From Cyclospora cayetanensis (lineage: Eukaryota; Apicomplexa; Conoidasida; Eucoccidiorida; Eimeriidae), in contig NW_020312292.1 of assembly GCF_002999335.1 (NCBI RefSeq), forward strand, positions 218,477-282,476: a stretch of 64,000 bases of DNA, written 5' to 3'. Position 1 is the first letter of the stretch, and each line of letters begins with the position of its first letter. Shown here one piece after another: positions 35,701 to 48,964 of this stretch. Both the position numbers and the translations under genes were made by a program. The notes beneath the pieces are model-generated. The model was not told where the DNA came from. It saw only the letters and a program-made list of their open reading frames with translations, and searched no databases.

Positions 35701-38700
35701 TTGCAGCAGCTCACTGCATCATCGTCGTGGCCCTCATTTCTGGCACCTGCATCCATGCGCACGTATTCTTTGCATAAGAGTGCGGAATACAGAGGACATA
35801 CAGTAGTCAACGTTGTCGATACAAAGTTGACTTGATGGTTGGGTATGAAATGGCTTCTGCTCGTGATCCCTCTGAGAAGCTAAAGTCCTAGTGCCATAGG
35901 CTGGCAAGAGCTCACCATGTGCATATATGGATCCCTGGTATTTCCGTATTGAGCAGCAGAACGCCGTAGCTTACTCTCTATATTCATGTGTGCGAATGAG
36001 GAACTCCGCATATGTTTTGGCTGCATATCCGCTCCATTAGTCATTATCCTGCGAAGGGTTCCTCTAGTGAAAAGCCGTTTCACATTGCTTCTTTGGCGTT
36101 GCACTAGTGCCATATGGGGATGCAATAACCCAGACGCTGAAGCTGAGCAAAGTGCACGGAATATTCCAAGAATACTAACCTCAGCTTACATCGATGCTAT
36201 CGGTTTTAATTTCGTAATGTAGTTTTGACATTTCACGAGGCATTTAGGGTTTGTGGCAGTGCCTTTGGGCCCTGGTAAGCCAGACGAATAGGTCATACCT
36301 GCAAAACTGGATTTAAACCCTCTTCTTCTGTCAGCTGGATCTTGAAAGACCACGCTAAGGGGCAGCATAGGTAGCAATCGCTGCTGAATTTTTCGGGAAT
36401 TGGTTATGTATCCGACACGCCGAATGTAACCGTCGATGCTCCCATATATAGCTCCAAACAGCAGAAAAAAAATCTATGCGGAGGCAGCATGAGAAACACA
36501 GACTTAATGTTGCCACCAATTTTTGCTCTCGTATATTTTATGGCTGAATAACTTGAATGATGAGCAGACACATCCAAAATGATGGTTTAGCATCCACTGA
36601 AGGCTTCTGTTTACGGCATCCTGAACCCACCTGCAGGTCGAAGAGCCAGATGAGGAAAACTGGCGCCCATATAAAGCCTTGCAGTATTGCAGATACGTGT
36701 CCAGGCCAAACGACCGCAGAATTGACGTACACCGGGCGGCAAGATACGTAATCAACGTGGTTTGACGCCGCCACGATTGGTGGCAGAATGATGTACAGCC
36801 AGTACAGTGCCTTGGCAATCATGGCAAAAATCCAAAACAATGAATACCTCATCTAAGAAAACACATAGCACATTGTAGTGTTTTCCAGGGAAACTTTTGA
36901 TTATTGAAAAGTAACCAGCGATATCACATTTGGCTCCGTGCTAGTGACTAGGTCGATCATGGGCCATCAGATTGATCCTACCTACACCTTTCGGAGCAAA
37001 AATCATAGAGAGCTGTCTTTTCACACTCGAAGCCTTACCACGTTAGTAAAATTTTCTGCAAGGAGAGGAACGCTGCCAGTAAAAGTGGATGGCTTGCTTA
37101 GAGGTGCCAGCCACTTGTTACTCCAAAGCATGATGAAAAAAGGCATGCGGTCACGAACGCGGATGTACAGAAAGTAATGCGCCCAGTGGCAGATGAAAAA
37201 GCTCCAGTAAAACACGCTTAGCAATCCTGAGCCATGCAAAGAACAGAGATAGCTTGGTTCTTCGCAGTCGAGTTAAAATCTACCTACTTGAGGCACGAAG
37301 ACTGTGACATATTCCACGGGGTCGGAGTATCGAGGCAGAACAAGGGGTGCCTTGGAGTTGCCAAGGCACACGACACACAGTAAGTACCAGAGTTTCAAAT
37401 CATACCATTCCATTGCAGCTGGGGTGATTCCAGACCGTTGAGACCTACTGCCACCAACGCCGCCAAAACAAATAACAATCGGATTGCATGCACTGGTGCC
37501 CATCTCCATATGACTTGCCAACATCTTGACTTTGTGAAAGTTCCAATATTGAGAAGCATCAGATCGAAAAACGGCATCATCCCGTAAGATAAGATGGCCA
37601 CCAACGTCATGATAGCCCACTGTCTCCTGACAGAGTACATTGCCTCTGAGTACGTATTGAACACAAGTATAATCTCAATGAGTCTCTGGATGGAAGTGTC
37701 ACTTAAGTCTTAACACTGCAAACCAAAGGTCCAATTATGTGGAGCACGGTATGCACCGTGTTTACCCTAGAATTTAGTCACTGTAGTGCACCTTGACTTG
37801 GAGAGTTGGCCTTACGTACAGTTGAAGGGATTGGACATGGCAAAACATTTGAAGGTGATATTTGCTCAGTCCAGAAGCAATCCTCACTGCACTTTTGCAT
37901 GCCCAAATGTGTTTAAAATTTTTGTCTGAGAAGACTACCTTCGACGTTATAAGGGTTTCAGCTATTAATTGCTAAAGGAGCTGTAACGAACCTTCGTTTA
38001 GCACTGCGTAGAGGAGGAGGATTCCTGCGAACGTGGTCACGTGCCAAGCGAGCACACGCCAAAAATTCCGTAAGACCTGAACGTATAATGGCACGCGCTG
38101 ACGCGTGTGCACAAAGCAAAGTTTAGGTCAGCAATTCACAGTCCAAGACAGCGCTGCTTTTGCTTGGTTGTCTGCTTCTACCACAGGAGGCGCCGGTGTG
38201 CTGCAGGAAAATTGTTCGAGCACGTTGATAGACTCCGCTCGGCTAGTGCTCAACTGACACTATGTGAAACCCTAAATCAAAACACTCACTTGGGCATAGG
38301 TTCTGTGTTCAATGAAAGTTTTCACACCAGATCCGGGTTTGGATGAGCAGGATAGTTCGGCAATGACAGCATTAAGATTATCTCTTGAAACCGAAAAGCC
38401 GATTGAAGGACGCTTCTGTGGAGGTGATCTTGACTGCGTGATCAACTTATTCAAGTGTGATCTTCTTGGCGGGGACAAGTAAATTGCATCTCCAGACGGT
38501 GTCTCTTTTTGATTAACCTCGACGTCAGTCGCCGGTCTATCGAGTAATTCAAGGCATCGGCGGTCCCAGAATAGCTCGTTGAAATCGTCATACAACAGCC
38601 TTGCATTGTGATCAGGAGTATGCAAGGCCGTCAGCATGTACCTGAGGGGTGCATGTCGGTATTGAGAAGAGTGTATCAATATATGTCAAGGCCTAATTTC

Positions 38701-39927
38701 AGGAGGTAGTGAGCCACTAACATGGAAAAGGTGGGATATCTACACTCGATAAGGAGAAGCATCTTAAACGCAGTGGTTTCTTACCATTGCTCATCTCGTA
38801 TGCGCTGAATAACATCGCGAATGAGATCGCAAAAATCTTCCTCTGGCTTAAAGTCTTTGTCCCACGCCATGCACATCCAGTGAAAAAGCCAGCAGAGAAG
38901 CTCGGGTGTGTGCCGAAGATTTGCAGCCTCTGCCCAGAGTAATTTAAAAGTTGCTACCTCGAACATCATCTGCTGGAGCTCTTGACGTATCTGTGTCGTG
39001 CAGAGTAGGTCGCTCTCTTCGGCTGCACCCAAACCAAAAACATGCTACATGCCAAGTTCTAGCTGTACCAAAGGTGAGATTCCAGGACTTGAAAAAAAAT
39101 AAGTGAGGCTCTCGGACCCTTTCGTCGCTCTAGGTATCTGACCTGCGATATTTGTGCCTTCCTTGCAAGCCGGAGAACTGGTGGGAGGGCAGTCTTCTGC
39201 ACAGCTGCCTTCAAGCCAAGGGGGATTTCTCCAAGGAAAAGGTTCAGCTCCAAGATAATCGCACCACTTATAATAGTTGGCAAACAAGCGAGAATGATAC
39301 TCATCTAAGGAAGCTACCAGCAAGTCCGGTCCTAGGCACGGGCTCCCAGAGGGCGTTTCGACAAGAGAGAGGTTCAGAATGCTAACGCACACGTCCTCCA
39401 ATTGATTATAAAGATTATCTATTTGGAAGCGATACTGCCTTTTCACGACATACCAAATGGTCTGATCTATTACGTAAGGCGTCTGGTGAACGACTTCACC
39501 GGGCGTAGCTTTCTGCAGCAAACAAGGTCGGAGGATGCTAGTGCAGTTTAACGGCGTCACCTTCAGATCTATTGTTTAAAAACCGCAATGACTGTACACT
39601 CACGTAGTAGTCCAAAAGACTCTCCTGGTAGCTTTGGGGTGGAACTCCAAGTTTGCTTGCGTAGTACCGGGAGTCCATACGGCATAAGAACACCAGAATT
39701 TCTCGCACATACCGAGAAAGAAGGCTGTTATTCTTTTGTTCAGCATGCTTATACTCTCCTTGTGCTGCTATTTTATCAATTCTTCCAACTGGATGATAGT
39801 CAAGCATGCGGCTCCGATGTAAATTCCGCCCGTCAATGTACAAGATGTTTGATTTCACTAACCGATCACAATCCGCGATGTTAACCCCCCCTAATACCAC
39901 CATTCGTGGCTCCAACTGTACATTCAT
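26728..39927 (-). CDS. Callose (1,3-beta-glucan) synthase, about 29 exons
   Basis: Exons in reading order: 39927-39604, 39512-39143, 39022-38785, 38641-38290, 38076-37992, 37645-37449, 37350-37284, 37226-37039, 36852-36631, 36473-36299, about 36142-35916, 35593-35401, 35271-35054, 34895 to about 34802, 34741-34502, 34409-33787, 33618-33498, 33361-33141, 33035-32927, 32727-32569, 32464-29869, 29702-29590, 29418-29254, 28997-28763, 28546-28406, 28248-28070, 27746-27585, 27456-27305, 27154-26728. This gives about 2,860 aa, a multipass plasma-membrane enzyme polymerising UDP-glucose. Landmarks of the plant GSL/fungal FKS family appear in order: LLWAEAANLRHTPELLCW, YDDFNELFW, LWNEIIQSWRDED, TLTPYYRED, WASCRGQVLMRTVHGIMYY, GPGKPENQNQAIAFSR, FREHIFT, MHYGHPDIFDR, NLSEDIFAGFN, GKGRDVG, GGNGEQVLSRD, DFFRVLS, YGGAKYQETGRGF, FIFNPLGF and GVPKESWVSWW. 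One intron (32926-32728) has a GC donor. Edges at 35916-35593 and 34835-34742 are uncertain. The start Met at 39927 is the first in-frame ATG, but further 5' exons are possible. Confidence 0.93.
30098..32193 (-). other. About 700-residue low-complexity insertion in the glucan synthase domain
   Basis: Within the 2.6-kb exon of the callose synthase gene, conserved sequence stops after KISVLYRLTAD...PLGE and resumes at EPIYKIRLP. In plant enzymes these two blocks are only a few tens of residues apart. The roughly 700 residues between them are rich in Ser, Arg, Gln, Pro and Gly (for example SGGSSSKSSSGG) and show no known domain. The frame is open throughout and no in-phase GT-AG intron removing the whole stretch is obvious, so it is probably translated as a cytoplasmic loop extension. 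Confidence 0.75.
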
Positions 39928-41530
39928 TGCTTCTCTCCGTGGTAAGCAGAATAATGGAAGCTTCACTCTTGGTTAGTCCACATGGCTGGAATGCCACAGC
40001 GCGCCCACTGCGGCAGTTCATACGCGCATCCAAAAAGGGCCGTACAGGTCACTTGAAGCTTTATGACTGAAGCGAAAGCCCGCCCTTGGGTGACTTCAGA
40101 AAGTTTTATTGCTGCTCACTCTGATTTCCGAGTAGAAGGCACGTATCCTTGCGTCTGGAGACGGTCGCCCCCACGTGATCGCGTCTCGCCTGCCGATCGC
40201 CTCCACATATCTTCCCTGGCTGATTACCCCTTCCACCCCTGAATGGAAATAAAGCTATTAAAAAATAAATCAATTGTATATAAGCGTGATTCGATGATTC
40301 TTGGTAATTTAACAACAGTGACAGAGCGTTCGCGCTTATCGGGCTGTTGCGTGCCAGTGTCGGAAATCTCGCTCGTAACTGCAAAAAATGCGGCTCCTCG
40401 ACATATGGCATTATTTTTTTGTCTTGAATCTGACATTCTCGAAGGAAAAATATAAGGAAAAATCAAGTGGCTGAACCTCCTGCTGTGGTTCTCTAGCATA
40501 TTTGTGTATAAGGGGGTATGATATGAAGGAAAGTTGGAGGACACCGATACAGAATGTAACTATTAGCCAGTCTTTTATGTGCATTATCCGGTTCAGGTAG
40601 TAACTGTTGTGAATATATCATCATACCACACCATGCTGGTGTTTGCGGGCATATGCCTGTGAAACTAGGCGGGGGCTGTAGCGGCTAGGGCCAATGTGTG
40701 GGTGGTTCATCACACCTCCCTTCGTCTGACGCTGGCACGGGCAGCTATGAGGTGACAGTCAAGCAACAGCTGCTAGAGCGCTGATTATCCCCCAGGACTC
40801 TCAGTGAGTCTACCCGTATCACTTGAAATGTGATCCAGTCAATCTGTTGAACGGGTCGAGCCGATAGTCTAGCGGATTACAGCACCGGGTTCCACCCAGT
40901 AAAGCGCGCAGTTTTGAATTTCGTAGCTGTCGTACAATTTACGACGATTATCCCATAGTAGCAGTATAACAATGGTTTGGGGTTCAGATGCCGATAGCCA
41001 CCCAGTGAAGCATGGAAAAGAGTCGTTATTTTTCATTATTCTCAAACAAATGATAGGTACCTGTCAAATGAAGCGTGCATCATAACGATTGCGATTCACA
41101 CTAGAAACATTCACGACTTCGCCTTCGGAGCGGCCAGGGCTTGGTTAAATAACTCTAGAAAGTCCCTGACTTTTGGGGAAGTCGTCTTTTCAGGCCAATA
41201 ACATCCGTAGATTGAGTGGCGTTACAACGCAAAGTCAAGAGCACGGTTTGCGCATCGGGGACTAGGAAACGATGTTCACTTCACTTCCTCCTGTCTGAAA
41301 CGGATGCTACTATTCACAAGCAAGCTCTAGAGCATAGATAAGGACGGTGGGTATTTGAGGAAATCGCACCGCAGGCCGTTCTGAACCCCTTGCGTTGTCT
41401 ACCCCAATTGGGTTCCTCGACCATTCATCAACACACAGCTTTCATAAAAGCATCCCTGCAACATGACTGAAGCTCCTCAATCTAGTTAGAGCACGCGCCA
41501 CCAAGCCCCTTCAAGAGGCCCACTACAGAA
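39928..41530. other. Upstream region of callose synthase
   Basis: It contains the callose synthase promoter or additional 5' exons. Minus frames at 40544-40224 and 40411-40106 could include an N-terminal exon but have no conserved match. A tRNA A-box-like string occurs near 40864, without a complete cloverleaf. No other gene was seen. Confidence 0.35.
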
Positions 41531-44360
41531 TCATCTGTACGAGATGACATGGCACTCTAAGATGGACATGACACTACAAGAATCATCCAAAGGCTCTGGA
41601 CCTGATCTCGCACTACTCATTTCGTTTGCAGCATTTGGGGAGCTGAGTGCCTCGCTGGGGATGGTATCTAGAGAACCCATGTCAACTCTAGAGGAAATGG
41701 ATTCACTTGAACTGCCAAGAGATAATGGAGGTGAGGCGGAATTGAGCTGCGTGTTGTGCAAGAGCAGCTCCCTGGCGCGGCGGCCTTCTTCTGAATCCTC
41801 TGCTAGCAAGACATCCAGCATGTCATCACTACTTGACTTCATCAGCGATGCATGGCCCGTCGGGCTGCACACATGTGCACCGCAAACACGTAGTCCACGA
41901 GCAGTGCATAGAGAACCTTTCCAAGTGCATAAACAGTGTCCATTTGAGGGGATCGCTTCCTTGTCTAAACTTGTACTAGTTCAAAGCGTACATGCGGCCT
42001 CGGATGCGGGCGAAGCGACCAGAATGGCGCTCTGAGTCATGCCAATTTTCGTCGGCATCCTTATCCTGCGTCGCGCAACACAAGATTAGCATGTAGAGTG
42101 ATACACACTATACGCACATAGAATAAGCGTGGACTCTGCTAAGCAGCCAATATATTTACCAGGGGCACGCAATAAAACTTGACTTGAAAGCAACAATAGT
42201 CCTGTGCCATCTTTTCCAAAAATCTGTCAAAACTGCCATACCTGGATCTCTTGCACGGTTCCAAGTGACACAGAAGAGCTGCGGCGAATAACTTCGTTGT
42301 CACTCCCACCCGAATCGCCGGTCCTGCAGATCAGTTGGGTAATAGACTGATAACAGCTGCCCTTGCGTAGGCCATTATACTATATCTCCCCCGCCAAGGC
42401 TCATAAGACCCGTGAAAACCCTTTAAAAGCCATGAGGGCCCCAAATTTCACGTACGGGCAAAGGCAGCAAAGAAGGGTGGACGGGCCTCCATCGTTCCTT
42501 TTTGTCACATTCGAAGACCGGGAGTCGCTGAATACTGAGCTAGGCTGCAACGAGAGAACAACCCTCACTATCGAAGGACTGCCACGCGGAGTGACCAGCA
42601 ACAAACATTGGGAATAGCCCAATGCGAAATAATAGAATCAAATGAAAACAGACTGGCGCTGCCCTTTCGTGAGCTGCTGATGCCGAAACCCAATCTACTT
42701 CGGAAAACCTGATAAATGCGACAAGATTCTATGCGTCTCACACGTATTTATTAACCAGCGTACTGTCTTTGAGACCGAGCTTTGGCTTCCCATGTTTGTA
42801 TCTTCAGTTTCGCCATCAGATTTGCTCGCCGAATTTTGAAGCTCTTCAGCTGCAGACAGTAAGCTCCGTCAAGCTCATCCAGGTTAAAGTTCAACAAAGC
42901 CCAGATTGTTTGATAAGCCAGTAACTGTTGGGCCATTGGGTACGTACCAGCAAAGTTGAATTTGGCGTATCCCGTTGCCTTTCGCACCTTTTTCCTCGTG
43001 AATTCTGGCTTGACCGGTTGGTGCGACACCTCTTCAACACCATCACCTGTATCCTGCACATATTTTTGTCGCCAGATACACACGTTCATAAACAGTCCCC
43101 ATAAAATCACACAAAAAGCCGAATAGTCAGCTAATAAGCGCACAGTGATTCATGTATCCTGCCTGGGCACCCCCCCCCGCACGCAGCTAGTAGCTTTTGT
43201 CCTTATGCTGTTGCATTGCTCCTCACCCTGTGAGCTACCATTGATACTGAATGCCTGAACTCCACCTTTCCCTTTCCCGCAGCGGGGACTTCCCATTCTG
43301 CATCCTTTTCTGCGGTAACCCAGCTAGACAAGCATCATTAGACATTGCTCTTTAAAAGTCTTATTCACAATCTTCGAGACCGGGAACGGCGCGCTCGCAC
43401 GGCGGAAACGCACACTATCCACGACCGCCCTATTCTCAGCTTTCTACAGAACAGCATTCGTGAGCCCACAGAGCCAAACCGAATTGGCAGCCGTACCAAC
43501 TTCAACGATATCTTCAATGCGGTTATCTTCCGGCTGCAATCCTTGAGCCTTGGCTTTCGATGCTAGCTTCTTAAGATTGTCAATGTACTCAACCTTATTC
43601 AAACCCAAAAGTTCTCCTGCCTGAAAAAACCAACAAGGGAGTAATGGCAAGTTTGTAGAACCTTGCTCTGGGGGCTGCGCATTCCGCAACTGACGACGTA
43701 GTACAGTACAGTAAACTGGTCTGCCCATCCACCTCTAATCAGCCTCGAAAGAGCTCTATGCCAAAACCCTTACTAGGTACTGGCAAAGAGTAGCCGTATT
43801 TATCCGTAGAACACCGTGGGAGAGAAAAATACATGCCCTCTTACCAGAGTGCCCGCCCTTAAGGAAAGATCCTGCATACGGTTGAAGAAAGATGTCAGGC
43901 AATAAAGTGCGGCAGCACCTTCAGGGCTCGACAAGTCAGCTGTTTCAAAAAACTTGCTGAAGGTCTGCAACACAAAAGCCGTGGCCTCTTGCTAGCCATA
44001 TTAATAGATTCGTAAGCATTGCAGCCAGGAGACTACCCGGGCTACAAATACCGAGACCTAGTAGTTACTAACGAGTTGGTCACTTTGGCGCCGTCAAGCA
44101 GAAGCCAGCCGGGGATCCAAGGAAAATGATGTCCAAGGAGTCGATCCGTACATTACCTGCAAGCTCGTGGTGGTGAACTTTTCCAGGTATGCAAGCTCCT
44201 TCTGTAGGGTCTCCGGGGTGAAATCGTCTTCCCCCAGATCCATGAGGCAAGTGCCCTGGACCGGCGCATACGCCAGGCAGTACAAGTCCTGCAGTGGCAG
44301 ATCGGAGATGCAGTACACTGTTCGCAGCAAAAAGTTAAGGCGTTGGTGATCAAATCGCAT
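41531..44360 (-). CDS. Hypothetical protein, seven exons, Ser-rich C-terminus
   Basis: The exon model is 44360-44157, 43964-43845, 43620-43497, 43046-42764, 42323-42242, 42065-41992 and 41864-41531. Phases 0,0,1,2,0,2 all agree and give about 406 aa. The first half is helical and Leu-rich (for example TPETLQKELAYLEKF, GAAALYCLTSFFNRMQD, KVEYIDNLKKLASKAKAQG). A central basic-aromatic block (KKVRKATGYAKFNFAGTYP, then QTIWALLNFNLDELDGAY) is followed by a Lys/Arg-rich stretch and a C-terminal tail of about 140 residues rich in Ser, Asp and Glu (SSSDDMLDVLLAEDSEEGRR). There is no signal peptide or membrane span in the part seen, so a cytosolic or nuclear protein is likely. No family was recognised. 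The 44360 ATG directly follows a possible acceptor (GCTCTAAG), so more 5' exons may exist between 44.4 and 45.5 kb. The 440-base intron 4 could hide another exon. Confidence 0.65.
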
Positions 44361-47300
44361 CTTAGAGCAACATATAAACAGGAAAACGGAGCTGTATTCT
44401 GCAAGGGTGTACCTCAAGCGGCATGTTCGAAATGGTAATTGATTGGCGCGGAAGAGGAAAGCTTCAGTTATCGGAAGCTAGAAGTTTTCTCCTCCAGGGA
44501 ACAGTTTACAGAGAGGTGCTCAGTGAAGGAAGCACCGCCAGCTGTGTAACGTGAAATCCAACCGACAAAAAGGGTGCCTCCTGCTGTTAGTCAACTTGGG
44601 CAGAAAACTCCAAAGGTACCAACTGCAAACTGAATAGCTAAGAGATGCATGCAGAGAGTTGGTAAACAAAGAGATGGAGTCAAGCAAATGCTAGTTGTTG
44701 GGGCGACACCAGTTCCAACAAGTGCGCGTAGAACGATTTTCACCACATTGAGGATAGCCCTACAGCGTGGGTTAAGCTGCGGCCTCCAGCACGGCAGTAA
44801 TCATACAGAGAGTCCCTAGAATCCCGCGTCGGTGGATCCTGTCAAACTGGCATGTGTCGTCTTGAACTGCAACAGTAGTTAGCCCATAAGCACTGTGGGT
44901 CTACCTATTTCACAAAGCCACCACCAGATGCTGCCCAAAAGTGCAATCAGAATATACCGAATCCGTCCTTTGGGTGACTGAGAGCAGTGTTCCAATCAGC
45001 TGTGTGCTGCTGTACCCCAAGCTGTACGATATTAGTGTCGTGGGGCAGTGATTTTCCTGCTCCAGTAGGCACCAGCTCACGCTGAGCAAAGTTGCTTGCA
45101 GACGATTTTACTGTGGAATTGCATGCGGAAGTGGAAAAAAATGGTCTGGTGCATATATATGCAAGTCACACGCACACCACTCATTTCAAGCCATCGGCCT
45201 TAGGGTGTTCCGCGTTCACTCCCAGGCCAGTTCAACTGCTTCCCAAGCGTAGAAGAAGGCTAACTAAAGAAATTAATGCACACGCGAGCCATTCCCGGAG
45301 GGCGCGAAAGAAGCAGGCCAGACCGCCGACAGTGGGCGCCCCCGTGCCAGGCCATCGAGCCCTGCGGCCGTCATTCCTGTAGCTGGGGACTACTTGACTA
45401 GCAGGCATGGGGCTTCCAAAGGGGGTCAGTGCTTTCAAGGGTAGTTACTCAAGCGATTCTGCTGGCATTTGAGAATTATTCAGGGTAAAACATACCAGGC
45501 TCTTCCTGTTTCCGTATATACGCCCCTTGACGAGCTCATTGCAGCGCAGCTTACCAGGGGCGCGAGTATAAATTGGGGAGACGCTTATTTCCGAGCTAAT
45601 CTGCAGTTTTAATCGGAAACCTGGAAATCTATGAATGGATTCTGTGCACTTTTTCACTTATTGCTATGCGGTGTTCTACAGGACGTTTTCAGCCATTCGT
45701 CGAACTACCATTTCGTATCAGGGGGCTGCCAGCAACTACAGTTACAACCAATAGTCTGGCAGGCCAAACTTCACCTACACAGAGAGCAGAAGTCAGAAGG
45801 TGGTTGGCTCATAGCATTTCATTTTATTATATGGCAGATTGTTTTATTGAAGCAAACCAAATTGCACTCGCGCACTTCCTACTACACAACTCATTCTTTT
45901 CAAGTATCAGTGAGGTATTGACTGTTTCTATAGTTTGTTCCTACATCATGCTTTCTATACAAAGCAACCCTAAGCCAACAGACAAAGAAGCACTGCATTA
46001 TACGAATGTGCAGCGATTCATCTGAGGCCGCTGTAACAGCACAAATAATAGACACATTGCAAACTTGAAAGAAAGCTACACAGTCTTTCAAGAGAGCTCG
46101 TGTCTTCCTCTACCCGCCACCATCATTGCTCCTAAGGTAAAGCTATTGTAGCTCAGAGTGTGACAAGAACCAGGCATCCCACCACATCCACAAGGAGTGA
46201 ATGAGTGGAGGCCACTGCATTGGACCATGCAGTCCTGACCAACTGAAGGCTTTCATACACGGTCTCCGTAGAGAGACACTTCACTGCACACTCAGTACAA
46301 ACATTTTAGAAAGTTGTCGGCAAGCTTCCAGAGGAGCTCCCCCACTTTCGTGCCCACGCCCCTCAGATATCCCGTAATGAGGCGCAAGGGATGGCAAGGG
46401 CGCTCGTATTGGCACCCTCAAATCAATACAGGCACTTACGGGTAGTTGCACATAGTATACAACCAGCACACATGCTTCTCCTCGTAGCGAGTTAACAGTG
46501 CGTAACAATAATTCAGGTATACAAAATACATACAATGAGCCAATTTTAAATAACCCTCAATGAAATGTGACGTGTTCTAGGAGATACTTTTGAGCGTAGC
46601 TTCTGCTACAGCTCCCCCCTCTCCCATCTCGATAAACACGATCATGTGACGCATGCCTGTTTATTGAGAACAAAAATGTGCAGAAGAGCAAAAGATTTCT
46701 CACTATCGCCATTCCCCAAGCACACAGAAACGCGAAGAGTGCAAGACACAAAGCAAAGCGGCCGTCAGCCGCTGCAATGAATTCGACGGGAATAAAGACA
46801 CGTAGAGTCCCCAACAGCGAACAAGCGAAGAAACCCACACAACAGTGGCGGTGTGATGGCTGGCTGTCGTCGGATCGCTGGAACGTGGGTCACCTGCAGC
46901 AAGAACCCAGATGAAGTAGACTGTGTGAAGGGAATCAAAATGCCAAAATGTGCGATATTTTACCGCGCTTCCTACAGCAATCTCCGCACACCAATACAAG
47001 TAGTGAATACAATACGATCCCCTTCAGAGCCCCCCAAAGGCCTAAGAACTAGTGTAAAATAGGGCGCCATACATGGGGGCCCCTACAGATAAATCGGATT
47101 CTACGGAGCACGACTTCAGTAGTGACCGGAGAAGCTCTAGGCAGCATCCATGCTCTGAGCTTATCCAACTACATATCAGGCATTCCGATGACACATATAA
47201 GGTCAGCTTTTTAATATTATCATTGAGGGTAGGCCCCACCAAGTAGTCGCATGAGAAACACCCCTGGGTTCAACAGATAGCCACGACACAATATGCTCTT

Positions 47301-48661
47301 GTAAGCATTTCCCGTTCACCACGGGACAGCCGCACTCCTTAGGTAAGAGCCCGGTGTTGCACAGAGTCGGACTTTGTATGACATCCGGATGCCTCCATGT
47401 GTATCAGGGCCCCACCTATCTTCCCCGCTATGTTGACGCATAACATCACCTTTCTCCCAGCATGACACACCAGCTATGAAAAGCGATTGACCTTTCTTCG
47501 CCCACAAGTCGGCCAGCTGAATCAACACCTTCTCCTGTGTATTCCCACAGAGACATCTCAAGTGACGTCCTGTTAGACATTCCCATTCTTCCGTATTTTC
47601 CCCCATTCTCCTCAAGTATAGCCAATAGTGCAGTGCAGTACCCTTTTGATACTTTCGCAGTCCAAGTTCCTGAGTATCCTCGATTCATTTCTCTCTCTAG
47701 CCTTGTGTGAGAAGCGGAATTATAAAGGCATGAGTTAGCTGGAGTCATTCGCATCGCATTCAGTTCTCTCTGTTGGCCCTCCATGTCCAGCTGTTGCTTG
47801 ATTTATAACCTACAGGAGGTACACGTTTCTACTTTAACTTTTTTGAATCATCTATTTTTGGGGCTTGCTTCGAAGAGAGCTTAGAGCAAATGTGGGTCTT
47901 TTGTCCTCTTCTACCCTCGCAGCCGTTCCCCTCTACTTTTCTCTCTTCTATCTGACAATTAGAGTTTGTATCCAGAGCATGCACCTATCTCACCCATGAA
48001 CAGGTGCATGTTGCCGACAGAGCACTGCTCACTCAAACTGCTCGACATCCCTGCGTATAAATTTGTGGTTCTAGCAAGGATAACTGGAAGGAAAATGCCT
48101 TCTGGAATAGCTCTCATTTGTAGCGGATACTGGTGTATGCTCTGGATGCTACGTGATGCCACTGTTTGTAGAAATTACTTGCTGACTAACACTATATCTC
48201 GTCTAATAAAAACACATTAATCATTTTTAAACTATTAGTACTCAACTTTTAAGTCCTCGGAGTCCAATAGACTGACCTCAGCGCCTCCGTGTGCCATCTT
48301 TCCACCCGCATAGTTCCATCCGCACTGCCTCATAAGGACTATGGCTAGGTGTCGGAAGTAAGTCGTGGACTTTTTGCACTTTCGTTTCAGTTTCTTTGTT
48401 CAAATAAACTCATTTGTGCCTCCGAATTTACAAGATCAAACTTTCGTTGACACGCATATGCTAGCGTAGTGTGGTGCTCTACACTGCTCTTCGCGAAGAT
48501 ACGTTCTTCTTCGTGAGTTCGACGACTTTCTAGAGTGCTTAGCAGCGTATCAAAGCGCCGCTCAAGATTGGCTTTCCCCTGATGACGAGCTCCTGCAATG
48601 CCGCTAGGAACATAACCATTTGGTGCTACGGTCAGTCTTCGTCTTTACTGAGTCCATACTC
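44361..48661. other. Gene-poor region
   Basis: About 4.3 kb lacking any exon I can support. Frames at 45092-45382 (+), 46557-46999 (-) and 47784-47316 (-) are the longest. The last has even codon use and no internal stop over 112 codons but no domain, signal peptide or convincing splice sites. Possible 5' exons of the neighbouring minus-strand gene may lie at the left end. Confidence 0.3.
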
Positions 48662-48964
48662 CTAAATGGAAAGGAGGGCAATAAGCTCCGGCGCCAACTC
48701 ACTGGCCTCTCCAACATGTGCTCCGGTGTACACAGCAGCGAACCCTGCACCTGGCCTAGAGGTGTTGCCAATGGATACAGGAGGGAATGAGCTTATGAGG
48801 CTTGGTTTCTGGGTAGCATCGGGGTTTGAGCTGCCCAAGTTGGACAAGCGTTCTTGACAGTTGATCATTGGTACATCTCGACTTGCCAACTTACTAGCCA
48901 GAAGAAAGGCGTTGACTTCACCATTCCACAGCTCCATGCTCAGCTCCCCTGGTGGCACCTCCAC
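48662..48964 (-). CDS. Possible last exon of an unidentified gene
   Basis: This is an open frame of 100 codons ending at a stop at 48662, with balanced composition (Ser, Gly, Ala, Pro; e.g. FPPVSIGNTSRPGAGFAAVY). It resembles coding rather than random sequence, but no ATG context, acceptor or partner exon could be fixed. It could be chance. Confidence 0.2.
   Translation of the reverse strand: MEVPPGELSMELWNGEVNAFLLASKLASRDVPMINCQERLSNLGSSNPDATQKPSLISSFPPVSIGNTSRPGAGFAAVYTGAHVGEASELAPELIALLSI

Noticed and set aside
37382..37448. Two overlapping minus frames in callose synthase suggesting a frame break
   Set aside because: A roughly 98-base intron from GCA|GTAGGT to CCAAG|GCA accounts for the switch without any frameshift.
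40858..40935. tRNA-like string with a perfect A-box (TAGTCTAGCGG)
   Set aside because: No matching acceptor stem, the B-box is degenerate and the anticodon stem does not pair well. It is likely chance or a tRNA-derived relic.
42724..42763. Stop at 42751 as the end of a separate gene
   Set aside because: A donor 13 bases before it (AGACA|GTACGC) joins in phase to the exon at 42323, so one seven-exon gene is more consistent than two.
47316..47784. Overlapping minus frames of 99-112 codons
   Set aside because: No start context, domain, signal peptide or splice partner could be supported.
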